A DNA stretch of 60,742 nucleotides from Luteolibacter sp. GTDB taxonomy: Bacteria; Verrucomicrobiota; Verrucomicrobiia; Verrucomicrobiales; Akkermansiaceae. This document shows, piece by piece, positions 15,858 to 24,998 of this stretch; within the stretch, counting starts at the first letter, position 1; the number at the start of each line of letters is the position of its first letter. Where the stretch lies: the NCBI GenBank assembly GCA_030696085.1, contig JAUYNL010000074.1, positions 1-60,742 on the forward strand, written 5' to 3'. A model generated the notes under the pieces. It was not told the DNA's origin, did no database searches, and saw only the letters and a program-made list of their open reading frames with translations. Position numbers and translations under genes: made by a program.

Positions 15858-17750
15858 ATGCGGACCTCACCCGAAACACCGGCGACCATCGCACTGATCG
15901 GGAATCCGAATGCCGGAAAAACCACACTTTTCAACACTCTCACCGGCGCAAACCAGAAGGTCGGAAACTACTCCGGAGTCACTGTGGAGCTCAAATCCGG
16001 TGAGACCTTCACCCCGCACGGGAAAAAACTACGAGTGCTTGATTTGCCGGGTTGCTACTCGCTGCGCGCGCCTTCGCCCGATGAAAAAGTGGCGGTGGAT
16101 GCGCTCCAGGGCAATCTTCCCGGCCACCCAAAACCCGATCTTGTGGTCTGCGTGGTGGACGCCTCGAATCTCGAACGTCACCTGCATCTAGTGCTGCAAG
16201 TCATCGACTTGGGCATTCCCACCGTGCTCGCCCTCAACATGGTGGACATGGCGGAAAAATCCGGCTTGCGCCTCGATCCTGCGAAACTTTCCGAAGAACT
16301 TGGCGTCCCCGTGGTCCCGATGCAAGCCAGCGCGGGCAGGGGAATCATCGAGTTGAAACAAGCGCTGAGATTCCCCTTTCCCACCCCGCCGCAGGCGAAG
16401 TGGGCGGCCGGGACGAACGAGGGCGATGCCGCCCGCCGGGAATTCATCCTCGATCTCTGCGAACTCGCCGCCAGGCGAGCGGATGCGCACCAACTCACGT
16501 TTTCCGACCGGCTCGACCATTGGCTGCTGCACCCGATACTCGGCTGGGTCGTCTTTCTGGCTGCGATGTTCACCGTTTTCTGGGCGATTTTTTCCTTTGC
16601 TCAAATCCCGATGGGCTGGATCGAGACCGCCCAGGGCGGAGTGGCCGGCTGGGTCGAATCGCTGATTCCGGAGGGTGATCTGCGCTCGCTGTTAGTGGAT
16701 GGCGTGCTTGGCGGAGTCGGAGGCGTAATGGTGTTTCTGCCCCAGATCCTGCTGTTGTTTTTCTTCATCGGCCTGTTGGAAAGTTCCGGCTACATGGCCC
16801 GCGCCGCTTATCTGATGGACGGCGTGATGTCCAAGGCCGGCCTCAGCGGCAAGGCCTTCCTGCCGCTTTTCAGCTCCTATGCCTGCGCCATTCCCGGCGT
16901 GATGGCAACCCGCACCATCGATTCCGCCAAGGAACGTCTCGTCACCATTTTCGTCGCGCCATGGATGAGCTGCTCCGCCCGCCTGCCGGTGTATTTCCTG
17001 ATTGTTCCGCTGCTTCTGCACGAAAACGAAGGCTCTTGGAAACAAGCGCTCATCTTGTTCGCCATCTACGCGCTGGGCACGCTCAGCGCCTTTGGCGTGG
17101 CGCGCGTGCTGCGCCGGAAACTCGGGCCGGATGCCGGGAACCATCATTTCCTGCTGGAATTGCCGCCATATCGCGCACCGCAATGGAAATATATCTTCCG
17201 CCATGTCCTGGAACGCGGCGGGTCTTTCGTCGCCAAGGCCGGAACCATCATCCTCGGGCTTTCCATCCTGCTATGGGCGCTGGGCACCTATCCGAAAACG
17301 GACAGCAAGGATGACGCCGAAGCGCTCGCCCACAGCGCCATGGGCCGAATCGGCGCGGTGATCGAGCCGTTGGTGAAACCCCTCGGCTTCGATGGCCGGG
17401 TGGGCACCGCCATCCTCACCTCCTTCGCCGCCCGCGAGGTCTTCAACTCATCCATGGCCGTGATTTTCCGCGTCGAGGCTGCGGAGAACGATAAACAAAC
17501 CCGCGCAAGCCTGCGTGGCCGTCTGGCCGCCGCCAAGTGGCCGGACGGCGCACCCTTGTTCACGCCGCTTTCGATGATCTCGCTGCTGGTGTTCTACATC
17601 TACGCCCTGCAATGTCTGCCGACCACCGCCGTGGTGGCAAGGGAAGCGGGCTCATGGAAATGGGCGCTCGGGCAGTTTGCATTCATGTGCGGATTCGCCT
17701 ACGTTTCCTCGCTGCTCGTGTTTCAGGGCGGCAAAATCCTCGGCTTCTAA
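15858..17750 (+). CDS. feoB: ferrous iron transporter B
   Basis: 630 residues. N-terminal G domain: GNPNAGKT (15-22), switch NYSGVTVE, DLPGCYSL and NMVD; then the helical GDI-like spacer, then about eight to ten membrane helices with the two Gate motifs. KAFLPLFSSYACAIPGVMATR is the first Gate with its conserved Cys; TSFAAREVFNSSMAVIF belongs to the second. FeoB imports Fe2+ across the inner membrane. Shorter than the 770-residue E. coli protein but normal for this family. In-frame codons before 15858 overlap feoA and are not used. Confidence 0.96.
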   Translation: MRTSPETPATIALIGNPNAGKTTLFNTLTGANQKVGNYSGVTVELKSGETFTPHGKKLRVLDLPGCYSLRAPSPDEKVAVDALQGNLPGHPKPDLVVCVVDASNLERHLHLVLQVIDLGIPTVLALNMVDMAEKSGLRLDPAKLSEELGVPVVPMQASAGRGIIELKQALRFPFPTPPQAKWAAGTNEGDAARREFILDLCELAARRADAHQLTFSDRLDHWLLHPILGWVVFLAAMFTVFWAIFSFAQIPMGWIETAQGGVAGWVESLIPEGDLRSLLVDGVLGGVGGVMVFLPQILLLFFFIGLLESSGYMARAAYLMDGVMSKAGLSGKAFLPLFSSYACAIPGVMATRTIDSAKERLVTIFVAPWMSCSARLPVYFLIVPLLLHENEGSWKQALILFAIYALGTLSAFGVARVLRRKLGPDAGNHHFLLELPPYRAPQWKYIFRHVLERGGSFVAKAGTIILGLSILLWALGTYPKTDSKDDAEALAHSAMGRIGAVIEPLVKPLGFDGRVGTAILTSFAAREVFNSSMAVIFRVEAAENDKQTRASLRGRLAAAKWPDGAPLFTPLSMISLLVFYIYALQCLPTTAVVAREAGSWKWALGQFAFMCGFAYVSSLLVFQGGKILGF

Positions 17751-17753
17751 ATC

Positions 17754-17891
17754 ATGGACTGGCAAACCCTCATCGCTTCCGGCATCGTGGTGCTCACGCT
17801 CACGATCTTTCTCGTCCGCCTCACCCGCCGCCCTCGTGGCAGGCACGGCTGCGGCCATGATTGTGGCTGCGGCAAAAAATCGATTGAATAA
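17754..17891 (+). CDS. FeoB-associated Cys-rich membrane protein
   Basis: 45 residues, starting three bases after feoB. One membrane helix (LIASGIVVLTLTIFLVRL) is followed by a basic stretch and a cysteine cluster HGCGHDCGCGKKS. This is the architecture of the FeoB_associated family (PF12669), small proteins encoded directly after feoB that take the place of FeoC. A role in FeoB complex stability or iron handling is inferred. Confidence 0.85.
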   Translation: MDWQTLIASGIVVLTLTIFLVRLTRRPRGRHGCGHDCGCGKKSIE

Positions 17892-17918
17892 TCCCCGTTC
17901 CGCGGCGTCCATATACGC

Positions 17919-18182
17919 ATGAGGACACGCTTTGTGATTTTCCGCTTCTCCACCCTGCTCGGTCTCTTGACTGCCGCTGGTGCCAGCCTGAGCTGCATGA
18001 CCACCTATGACTCCGCAGGTCGTCCTGTGCAGTCGGTCGATCCCGCGGTGGCCGTCGCCGGTGCCGCCGCCGCTGGCCTGGTCGGCTATGCGATCGCCAA
18101 CGACAACGACCATCACCACCACAACTACTATGGTGGAGGCGGCTATTACAGACCATACGGCCGCCACTATCGCCGCTACTGA
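17919..18182 (+). CDS. small exported His/Tyr/Gly-rich protein
   Basis: 87 residues. An N-terminal signal (FSTLLGLLTAAGASLSC) ends at a Cys that could be lipidated, although the -3 position is Ser rather than Leu. The rest has an Ala-rich helix (AVAVAGAAAAGLVGYAIAND) and a tail DNDHHHHNYYGGGGYYRPYG. The four-His run is a plausible metal ligand. It lies 27 bases after the FeoB-associated gene and may belong to the iron operon; no family recognised. The last seven bases overlap the convergent nadD. Confidence 0.65.
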   Translation: MRTRFVIFRFSTLLGLLTAAGASLSCMTTYDSAGRPVQSVDPAVAVAGAAAAGLVGYAIANDNDHHHHNYYGGGGYYRPYGRHYRRY

Positions 18183-18754
18183 TGGTATATCCGGTGCTCC
18201 CGGATGTATGTGTCCACGGGCGGAGCCAACCAGGCGTGCTCCCCGTCCCCATGGGTGATCGCATTACGGATCGCCGTGGCGCTGGCGGGATGCCCGGCAT
18301 TGATCGCGTGCATCACGTATCCTGCACGGGGCTTCGGCACGCCGCCGCGCGCGAACACGATGAACTCCACGCAAGCGGCCAGACGCTGCGGCTCCGCCCA
18401 TGATGGCAGCGCGTCCCATTGGTCACCGCCCATGATCCAAAACAGTCGTGCGCCCGGAAAACGCTCCGCCATCGCCCCGGCAGTTTGATAGGAATACGAT
18501 GGTCTCTCGTGGCGGAGTTCGAAATCATCCACCACCGCCCATGGGAAATCACCAGTGGCAAGTCGCAGCATTGCCATGCGGTCTGCTGGGGAGCTCGGAA
18601 GGCTGCCCGTCTTGTGAGGGGAAATCCGGCAGGGAAGAAACCGGACCTCATCCAGCTTCATGTGCCTTCGCGCAGCTTCCGCCAGATGTATGTGCCCGAG
18701 ATGCACCGGATCGAAGGTGCCACCAAAAAGAGCGATTTTCCGGGAACTCGACAT
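18176..18754 (-). CDS. nadD: nicotinate-nucleotide adenylyltransferase
   Basis: 192 residues from the ATG at 18754; the open frame continues upstream to 18967 but that part has no NadD homology. Nucleotidyltransferase signatures GGTFDPVHLGH near the start and SATAIRNAI (variant of SSTxIR) near the end are intact, with FLPCRISPHKT in between. The enzyme joins NaMN and ATP to make deamido-NAD. It usually sits near rsfS/obg; here it is followed by no other gene on the strand. The 276 bases upstream to 19030 hold nothing I recognise. Confidence 0.93.
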   Translation of the reverse strand: MSSSRKIALFGGTFDPVHLGHIHLAEAARRHMKLDEVRFLPCRISPHKTGSLPSSPADRMAMLRLATGDFPWAVVDDFELRHERPSYSYQTAGAMAERFPGARLFWIMGGDQWDALPSWAEPQRLAACVEFIVFARGGVPKPRAGYVMHAINAGHPASATAIRNAITHGDGEHAWLAPPVDTYIREHRIYHQ

Positions 18755-19030
18755 GAAATGCGGGACTTCACCAGCCATGCCTTCTCGCACCGGTCCGGTC
18801 AAGCCCTGGCCATCGTTTCGCAAATTTGCGATGCATTGCAATTCGCCCGCGATCAGGGCATCGTCCGCCGCGGCATCATCAAGCAGGAGAATTTCCGCTC
18901 CGGCGCACCAAACGGCCACTGAGGAGTCGGTAACCACCGCTGGTGAAATAAGAACGAAAACCCACATCAGCAGTATTCAGGTCCGCCGCCTGGGGGGCGT
19001 CGGGAAAAGAGATGGGAAAATGAGCCACCC

Positions 19031-19522
19031 TCAGAAAATCCTACGGAAAATCGACTTCGGACTCCGCTTGCGGAACAGCAGCGCGCCGCTACAGATCCCG
19101 ATCGCCAGCGTGAAGAGCAGCGAGGCGGTGAGCACGAAATAATGGGCCGTAATGGTCACCACGGTGGCATCCTGCCTCAATAGCCCCAGGTCGGTGATCC
19201 GGATGCATCCCAGCATCGCCCGGTAGGCATACAGTCCGGGAATCATCGTGATGCAGGCGGGCATTGTGAACACCACGGGCGGCGTGTGGACCCGGTGCGA
19301 GAAGATGATTCCCAGCAGACCGATGCACACCGCCCCGCTAAGAGTGGCGGGGATCAAACCGATTCCGTATTGAAGCATGATGAAACGCACACCATGCCCC
19401 AGCCCGCCCAGGACGCCCGCCACGTAGAGAACCCGCCGCGGGGTGTTGAAGAGAATGGCGAATCCGACGGCCACCACGAAGGCGAAGGACACGTCCTTCA
19501 GAATGGATAGAGTGAACGACAT
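19031..19522 (-). CDS. threonine/serine exporter, small subunit (ThrE_2/YjjB-like)
   Basis: 163 residues, five membrane helices and the ThrE_2 pattern RRVLYVAGVLGGLGHGVRF, VFTMPACITMIPGLYAYRAM. In the split form of ThrE this protein supplies the C-terminal membrane half. Encoded six bases after the larger partner (19529-20341), so the two are one transcription unit. E. coli YjjP/YjjB, the same split pair, exports succinate, so the substrate here is open. Confidence 0.85.
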   Translation of the reverse strand: MSFTLSILKDVSFAFVVAVGFAILFNTPRRVLYVAGVLGGLGHGVRFIMLQYGIGLIPATLSGAVCIGLLGIIFSHRVHTPPVVFTMPACITMIPGLYAYRAMLGCIRITDLGLLRQDATVVTITAHYFVLTASLLFTLAIGICSGALLFRKRSPKSIFRRIF

Positions 19523-19528
19523 GATTGG

Positions 19529-20341
19529 TTAGAAGTTATGAATTCCCAGAAGAAGAATGCTCAGCGACATGCCCACCGCGATGCAAAGCAGGATGAAGCC
19601 CCCGTAGATGCCCCTGGAGATGGCGGTGGGGATGTGGCCTTCAATCAGGTCGATGGCGCAGTTGATCAGCGGCACGCCGGGTATCAGATAGAGCACCGAG
19701 GTGGCGAGGGTTTTCTCCGGCGAGGAGCCGATATGCCAAACCATGTCGATGCCGGCGATCATTCCGGTGGTGAACGAAGCGGCGATGAAGGCGATCATCG
19801 GGTTGAAGCGCAGTTTCAGCACCTCCTGCCGCACGAACATGCCGGTGAACGCCGCCAGGAACGCCATGCACGCATTCGCCCGGCTTCCTTCGGCGAGGAT
19901 GCAAAGGCAGGCGCATGCGGACCCGATGCCCAGCAGCACCAGCCAGCGCGAATGATGCGGTATTTTCTTGATGGCGGCGAAGCGTTTCTCGACCTCGTCG
20001 ATCGGCAGATTCTCCTCCGCGACTTTCCAGGTCAGCAGGCTGACCTCGGTGAGGATGCCGAAATGCACCCCATGGAGCGGGCAATGGCGGAAACGGGCGA
20101 CCCGCTCGGAGGGATGCGCGATGTTTTTTATGGAAACCATCATGCCGGTGAAGGTGATGAAAAGCTCCATCTGATAGCCCCAGTGCGCGGCGATTCGTTC
20201 GATGTTGCGGGTGATCCGTCCGCAATGGGCCCCGGAAACGAGCAGGACAGTGCCGATATCCAAAAGCAGATCCGCCACCCGGCAGGCAGGTGCCGAGGCG
20301 TGTTCCTCTTCGCTCGGAAAAGTAGTGATGATATTCTCCAT
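19529..20341 (-). CDS. threonine/serine exporter, large subunit (ThrE/YjjP-like)
   Basis: 270 residues from the ATG at 20341. The ThrE N-terminal domain is visible: ADLLLDIGTVLLVSGAHCGRITRNIERIA, then VSIKNIAHPSERVARF, followed by five membrane helices from about residue 130, with LYLIPGVPLINCAIDLIEGH near the end. Works with the small subunit at 19031-19522. Open frame upstream to 20515 has no homology. The pair is probably an amino-acid or dicarboxylate exporter. Confidence 0.85.
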   Translation of the reverse strand: MENIITTFPSEEEHASAPACRVADLLLDIGTVLLVSGAHCGRITRNIERIAAHWGYQMELFITFTGMMVSIKNIAHPSERVARFRHCPLHGVHFGILTEVSLLTWKVAEENLPIDEVEKRFAAIKKIPHHSRWLVLLGIGSACACLCILAEGSRANACMAFLAAFTGMFVRQEVLKLRFNPMIAFIAASFTTGMIAGIDMVWHIGSSPEKTLATSVLYLIPGVPLINCAIDLIEGHIPTAISRGIYGGFILLCIAVGMSLSILLLGIHNF

Positions 20342-20652
20342 GGATGAAAAACCAGCGGCCGCACTTCCGGTTCGCGGAGTGATCGGAGCATGCGTCCGGG
20401 ATGTCGGGATTTTTGTATAGTGGTGGCCGTTCGGCAATGCTTTCCTAGTGACCATTGCGGGCTGATTTCCGCAGCGCGCGACTGCCATCAGCCACACCAT
20501 GGGCGTATGCACCAATCACCCCGGCCACGAACGCGAATCGTGGCTCGCCGCCGAACTTGCCCGCTGCGGCGGACAAACCCACCATTGTCGCAGGACGGCC
20601 ACACGAGGTAGAGAGCAGGAGATTTTTCACCTCCGCGTTTCGCTTTTGCCAT
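20342..20652. other. intergenic region between cobA-hemD and thrE
   Basis: 311 bases between two minus-strand genes, presumably including the promoter for the thrE pair. A 61-codon minus-strand open frame at 20445-20630 (GLSAAAGKFGGEPRFAFVAG) has no recognised family. Nothing firmer is seen. Confidence 0.4.
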
Positions 20653-22164
20653 TCAACTCCTCTTGAAATGCCGGACGATGGCCGCGACGAGTCCCGGGAT
20701 GTCGTGGGGTTTCGCCTCGAAGGCCGGCGGCATGTCGTGCTTGCGCAGCGTCTGGCTGGTGACCGGGCCGATGCTTCCCGCAGCGCAACCTTCCGGCCAA
20801 TCGAGGCCGAGGGCGAAGAAGTGATCGACGGTGGAGCTGGAGGTGAAGGTGATCAGATCCGCGCCCTGCTCGGCGAGTTTGGCCTTGGCTCCGGTGGGGT
20901 CCTCCGTCTCGGGCATGGTGCGGTAGGCGATGCATTCATCGACGATCGCGCCCAGTGCGGTCAGGCCATGATAGATGACATCACGTGACTCGGCGGCTTT
21001 CACCCAAAGCATGGTCAGGTTTTCGACGGAGTCCTTCTTGAAGGCGTCGATCAAGCCCTCGGCGACGAATTTTTCCGGGATCAGATCCACGGCGAAGCGG
21101 TATTCGCGGATCTTCGCGGCGGTGCCCGCGCCGATGGCGGCGATGCGCGGATTGCCGAGGCTGCGGGCGTCCGGATAGGTGGCGAAAAACGCATCGAAGA
21201 AGCGCTCCACGCCGTTTGGGCTGGTGAACACGAGCCAGTCGTATTCATGGGCGTGGGTTACCATTTCGGCGAAACCCTGCTTGTCCTCCGGATGCTCGAT
21301 GCGGATGGTCGGCAGTTCGATCACATCGGCACCCAGATCGCGCAGCGCCTTGCTCAGCTCGCCCGCCTGCTCGCGGGTGCGGGTGACGACGATGCGTTTT
21401 CCAAACAGCTGGCGTTTCTCGAACCAATTGATCTTTTCGCGCTCCTTCACGACATTTCCGATCACCGCCACGGCGGGCGAACCGAAGTTTTCGCGTTCGG
21501 CGATATCGGCGATGTCGGAAAGCGTGCCGACGATGGTTTTCTGCGCGCCGGTGGTGGCCCAGCGGGTGAGGGCGATCGGGGTTTCCGGGGCGGCTCCGTG
21601 TTCGATGAAGGCGCTGGTGATTTCGCGGAGGCGGGCCACGCCCATGACGAACACCTTGGTGCCGGGCGCGGTGGCGAGCTGGGCGTAGTCGATCGAACTG
21701 AAGCCCTTGGTCGGATCCTCGTGACCGGTGAAAATCGTGAGCTGCGTGTTGTGATCGCGGTGGGTCACCGGGATGCCCGCGTAGGCCGGACCGGCGATGG
21801 TCGAGCTGATGCCGGGCACGATTTCAAACGGCACGCCCGCGGCGGCGAGCTCGGCGGCCTCCTCACCGCCGCGGCCGAAGATCATCGGATCGCCGCCCTT
21901 CAATCGAACGACAGATTTGCCGGCCTGGGTTTTCTCGACGATGAGCGCGTTGATCTGATCCTGTGGCAGCGTGTGATCCTTGGCGCGCTTGCCGACGTGG
22001 ATTTTCTCGCAACCGGCCTTGGTCCATTGCAGCAGCTCGGGATTGCTCAGCGCGTCGTGAACGAGCACGTCGGCGTGTTCGATGCATTCCTTGGCACGCA
22101 GGGTGACGAGGCCGAGATCGCCGGGGCCGGCGCCGACGAGATAACAGATTCCGGATGGGCTCAT
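20653..22164 (-). CDS. cobA-hemD: fused uroporphyrinogen-III C-methyltransferase and uroporphyrinogen-III synthase
   Basis: 503 residues. Residues 1 to about 245 are SUMT/CobA: YLVGAGPGDLGLVTLRA, VVRLKGGDPMIFGRGGEE, EIVPGISSTIAGPAYAGIPVTH. About 255-503 are HemD: GKRIVVTRTREQAGELSK, TSPNGVERFF, IAAIGAGTAAKI, ITFTSSSTVDHFF. The fusion closes the uroporphyrinogen ring and methylates it towards sirohaem or B12. Its ATG overlaps the hemC stop (ATGA, 22161-22164), so the two are coupled. Such fusions are common in Gram-positive and PVC bacteria. Confidence 0.95.
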   Translation of the reverse strand: MSPSGICYLVGAGPGDLGLVTLRAKECIEHADVLVHDALSNPELLQWTKAGCEKIHVGKRAKDHTLPQDQINALIVEKTQAGKSVVRLKGGDPMIFGRGGEEAAELAAAGVPFEIVPGISSTIAGPAYAGIPVTHRDHNTQLTIFTGHEDPTKGFSSIDYAQLATAPGTKVFVMGVARLREITSAFIEHGAAPETPIALTRWATTGAQKTIVGTLSDIADIAERENFGSPAVAVIGNVVKEREKINWFEKRQLFGKRIVVTRTREQAGELSKALRDLGADVIELPTIRIEHPEDKQGFAEMVTHAHEYDWLVFTSPNGVERFFDAFFATYPDARSLGNPRIAAIGAGTAAKIREYRFAVDLIPEKFVAEGLIDAFKKDSVENLTMLWVKAAESRDVIYHGLTALGAIVDECIAYRTMPETEDPTGAKAKLAEQGADLITFTSSSTVDHFFALGLDWPEGCAAGSIGPVTSQTLRKHDMPPAFEAKPHDIPGLVAAIVRHFKRS

Positions 22165-23120
22165 GTGAGGGATTGGAAAAGTTCGAGGGCGACGGTGATG
22201 GGATCTCTGCCGCGGGCTTCGCTGGTTTTCGGCTTGCCGCCCTGCTCCGGGAAAACCCGGGCCTGTAGATGGAGCACGCCGTCCGCGAGCGAGGAAAACA
22301 CGCCGACGGGAGTGTGGCAACCTGCGTCGAGCAGGCGCAGGAATTCGCGCTCGGCGGTGACCCGCAACCAGGTGTCCGCATGGCCGATGGCTTCGGCATA
22401 AACCCGGCAGCGATTGTCTTCGGCGCGGATTTCCAATCCCACGGCACCTTGTCCGGCCGCAGGGTAAAACACGGCTTCATCCAGCCGCAGGGCGAAGAGC
22501 CCCGGCATGTTGAGCACCGGCTCCGGGCCGCCGTTCGCGGGAATTTCCGGCAGGTATCCCAGTCTCACCAGGCCGGCTTCGGCCAGCAGGATGGCATCGT
22601 GATGTTCGCCGTATGAGAGTTTCCGCAGTCGGGTCGGGACGTTGCCGCGGAGATCCGCCACTTTCAGATCCGGCCGCAGGAATTCCACCTGTTTCGCCCG
22701 CCGCACGCTGCTGGTACCCACCCGCGCCCCGGCGGGCAGCGATTCGAGCCCGCCACCGCTGCGGGTGACCAGGACATCGCGCACCCCCGCGCGCTCCAGC
22801 ACCGCCGCGAGCGCGAAGCTCGGGTCCAGCACCGTGGGAAGGTCCTTGAGGCTGTGTACGGCGATGTCGATGCTGCCGTCGGCGAGAGCGGTTTCCAGCT
22901 CCTTGATGAACACGCCCTTGTCGAACGTGCCCTCGGCCTTCGCCACATCGGCCAGCGAGACATCGGTGCGGCGGTCGCCGGTGGTTTTGATGATCTGGCG
23001 TTCGATCAGCAGGCCGGGAAACACCACCTTCAGCGCGGCCTCGGTGGCGGTGGCCTGCACCAGCGCCAGTTCGCTGCCTCGCGTGCCAACCGTGAGTGGG
23101 GTGGGGGATACGTCGTTCAT
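22161..23120 (-). CDS. hemC: hydroxymethylbilane synthase (porphobilinogen deaminase)
   Basis: 319 residues starting at 23120 (MNDVSPTPLTVGTRGSELAL). Motifs: TTGDRRTDVSL, KGVFIKELETALADG with IAVHSLKDLPT holding the catalytic Asp, GTSSVRRAKQVEFLRPDLKV and the dipyrromethane-cofactor cysteine in LLDAGCHTPVG. It polymerises four porphobilinogens for the downstream HemD domain. The frame is open well upstream of 23120 but without homology. Confidence 0.95.
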   Translation of the reverse strand: MNDVSPTPLTVGTRGSELALVQATATEAALKVVFPGLLIERQIIKTTGDRRTDVSLADVAKAEGTFDKGVFIKELETALADGSIDIAVHSLKDLPTVLDPSFALAAVLERAGVRDVLVTRSGGGLESLPAGARVGTSSVRRAKQVEFLRPDLKVADLRGNVPTRLRKLSYGEHHDAILLAEAGLVRLGYLPEIPANGGPEPVLNMPGLFALRLDEAVFYPAAGQGAVGLEIRAEDNRCRVYAEAIGHADTWLRVTAEREFLRLLDAGCHTPVGVFSSLADGVLHLQARVFPEQGGKPKTSEARGRDPITVALELFQSLT

Positions 23121-23568
23121 GCCGGGATTTTCCAGAGTTTCATGCGCATCGTGCGCCGGACTTCCTTGCCCGTGGAAACCCCACCGCGCAAGCCCAAGAT
23201 GCATCGTGCGCATGGCGACAAATGGAATGACTCCGGTGCCGGCTTCAGAAAGGAGGTGGGCGAAGTTGCCGCTTCCGAGTGAAATATCAGCGATTCCAGG
23301 CGACGACCTTCTTCGGAAAGCAAATCTTGCAGTTTTCCTCCCGTTCTGGAAGATTGCGTCCCGTGTCCCCCCACCCCCGTGCGCCGATGAGCAGGCAATC
23401 CATGCGCTGGCGATCACTCCCTCTTCGTTGCCAATCAAGTGGCTCAGCGTGCGCATGCTGCAGCGTGGTGGCGTCGCGGATGGTGCCATGTCCACGGAAT
23501 TGACGGGGATGCACGACAGGTGGCATGGAATCGCAGGACCATTTTTTGCGTTCGCCCGCTTTGAAAGA
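23121..23568. other. gene-free interval before the truncated opgC-like gene
   Basis: 448 bases. The hemC promoter must lie at the left edge. The remainder has open frames in both directions but none with recognisable protein pattern, and I do not find the missing OpgC N-terminal half here in any frame. Confidence 0.4.
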
Positions 23569-24285
23569 ATGCCCCACTTGTTCGATGTGCTGCCGCTATA
23601 CATGGTTCTGGTCAGCATCGGGCCATTCATCATCGTCGGCTTGAGCAAATGGCCGCGAGCGACCCTGCTTGCGAGCGCGGCCCTCTACGCGGGTGCCCAG
23701 TTCGGGCTTGGTTTTCCGATGAGGCACTATGGTTTCCAGGCATTCTACTTCAATCCGTTTGCGTGGCAGCTCGTGTTCACCGCAGGGATATGGCTCGCCA
23801 GGGTCAAACCCGAAATCGGTCGGAACATTCCCGTGATGGTCGCGGGCGTCACCCTCATCTTGGCTGTGGCCTTGCGCGTGTGGGTGATTCCTTATTCGGT
23901 TCGCATGGGATATCTCGCTGATTCCCCGGCTTGGAGGGTGGACCCTTCATGTGGAGACCGGACCAACCTGCATTTTGTGCGCATTCTCTATTTCGCGGTA
24001 TTGACCTATGTGGTCATGGGTTTCCTGCCTAAAGGAGATCGGTTCTGGAATCTGACTCCCATTCGCGGCATTTGCCTGATTGGAAGGCATACGCTTTCGG
24101 GTTTCTGTGTTGGCATCTGGTTCGCCTGGGTATCGGATCCCTTGCTCGTTCACTTGCATGGAGAGTGGTTTCATGCGATGGCGGCCTTTGTCGTGGGCGT
24201 GGCCCTTACCGCCGCCGTGGCGTTTTTTGCCGAGAGTCGGCGGCGGGCGATGCGTTTGAGCAGTGCGGCGGTGGCTTCGGTCTGA
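23569..24285 (+). pseudogene. OpgC-family membrane protein lacking its N-terminal half
   Basis: About 238 codons. HLFDVLPLYMVLVSIGPF and FYFNPFAWQLVFTAGIWLA are the centre and NPFAWQ signature of OpgC, an integral membrane acyltransferase-like protein that succinylates osmoregulated periplasmic glucans. Five to six membrane helices follow. OpgC proteins are usually 350-400 residues and open with an RDFFRGxxL-type helix plus several others; these are absent upstream. I infer a 5'-deleted remnant; a short functional variant remains possible since the remaining frame is clean. Confidence 0.65.
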
Positions 24286-24299
24286 CATCACGCGGAAGT

Positions 24300-24998
24300 T
24301 CAGAGCGACGGGAAGAGGGCGTCAAAGAAGGTTTGGGCGGTGAGTAGATCGCCGCGGGCAGTCGGGTGGCTGCCATCCGCGAGGAACAAGCTGCCGCCGT
24401 TTCCTGCATTCACCTCGCGCTCCCAGACATCGCCGACCGGCACGATCGCGAGACCGCCGGCATCCCGCGCGGCTTCGTGGTAACCCTCGCGCAGGCGCCG
24501 TGTCATCGCATGGAAATCATCCTTCACGAGCAGCCATTCGTCTCCATCGCGGCGGCCCCATGTCTGATAGAGAACGGGCGCCGCGCCATGGGCGCGCGCT
24601 TCGCCGGCGAGTTTGCGCACATTGGGAAACATCGCCCGCTCCCGCTTGTGGGGCAGCGATGGGATGCGGCTTTGTTCCTGGATGACCACCACGTCCCAGC
24701 CGCCTTCGCGGATCTTGCGCAGGGTTTCCTCGTTTTGCACATGCCGCGCGAGGGACCAGCCGCCGTGGGTGACTTGGTCGATCCGCAGATCCCTGCCGTT
24801 GCGTGCGGCGATTTTCCGCAATTGTTTCGGAACCTCGAAGCTATAACTGTTTCCGACAAACAGGATGGAGGCGGGTTCCGGAATGCCAATGCCGCGCGAC
24901 ACGACTTCCTGCCGCACGGGTGCGCGGGTGTTGGCGCAGCTTCCCAGCAGGAGCATCGTCGTGATGACTAACAGGATTTGGGAAAAGGAAAAGTTCAC
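24300..24998 (-). CDS. SGNH/GDSL-type hydrolase lipoprotein
   Basis: 232 residues. Signal peptide ending in lipobox LGSC (Cys near 21), then ILFVGNSYSFEVPKQL with block I nucleophile region (GNS), the VVIQEQSR segment, and DGSHPTARGD providing the block V Asp-x-x-His pair. SGNH enzymes cleave esters of lipids or of polysaccharide acetyl groups; substrate unknown. A GTG start at 24998 overlaps the Xer recombinase stop codon (GTGA), indicating coupling. Confidence 0.75.
   Translation of the reverse strand: MNFSFSQILLVITTMLLLGSCANTRAPVRQEVVSRGIGIPEPASILFVGNSYSFEVPKQLRKIAARNGRDLRIDQVTHGGWSLARHVQNEETLRKIREGGWDVVVIQEQSRIPSLPHKRERAMFPNVRKLAGEARAHGAAPVLYQTWGRRDGDEWLLVKDDFHAMTRRLREGYHEAARDAGGLAIVPVGDVWEREVNAGNGGSLFLADGSHPTARGDLLTAQTFFDALFPSL

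Noticed and set aside
20445-20630. 61-codon minus-strand open frame between thrE and cobA-hemD
   Set aside because: No homology recognised and no initiation signal; left as unassigned spacer.
22642-23568. N-terminal extension of the opgC-like frame
   Set aside because: It runs antisense through hemC and has no membrane-helix pattern of OpgC.
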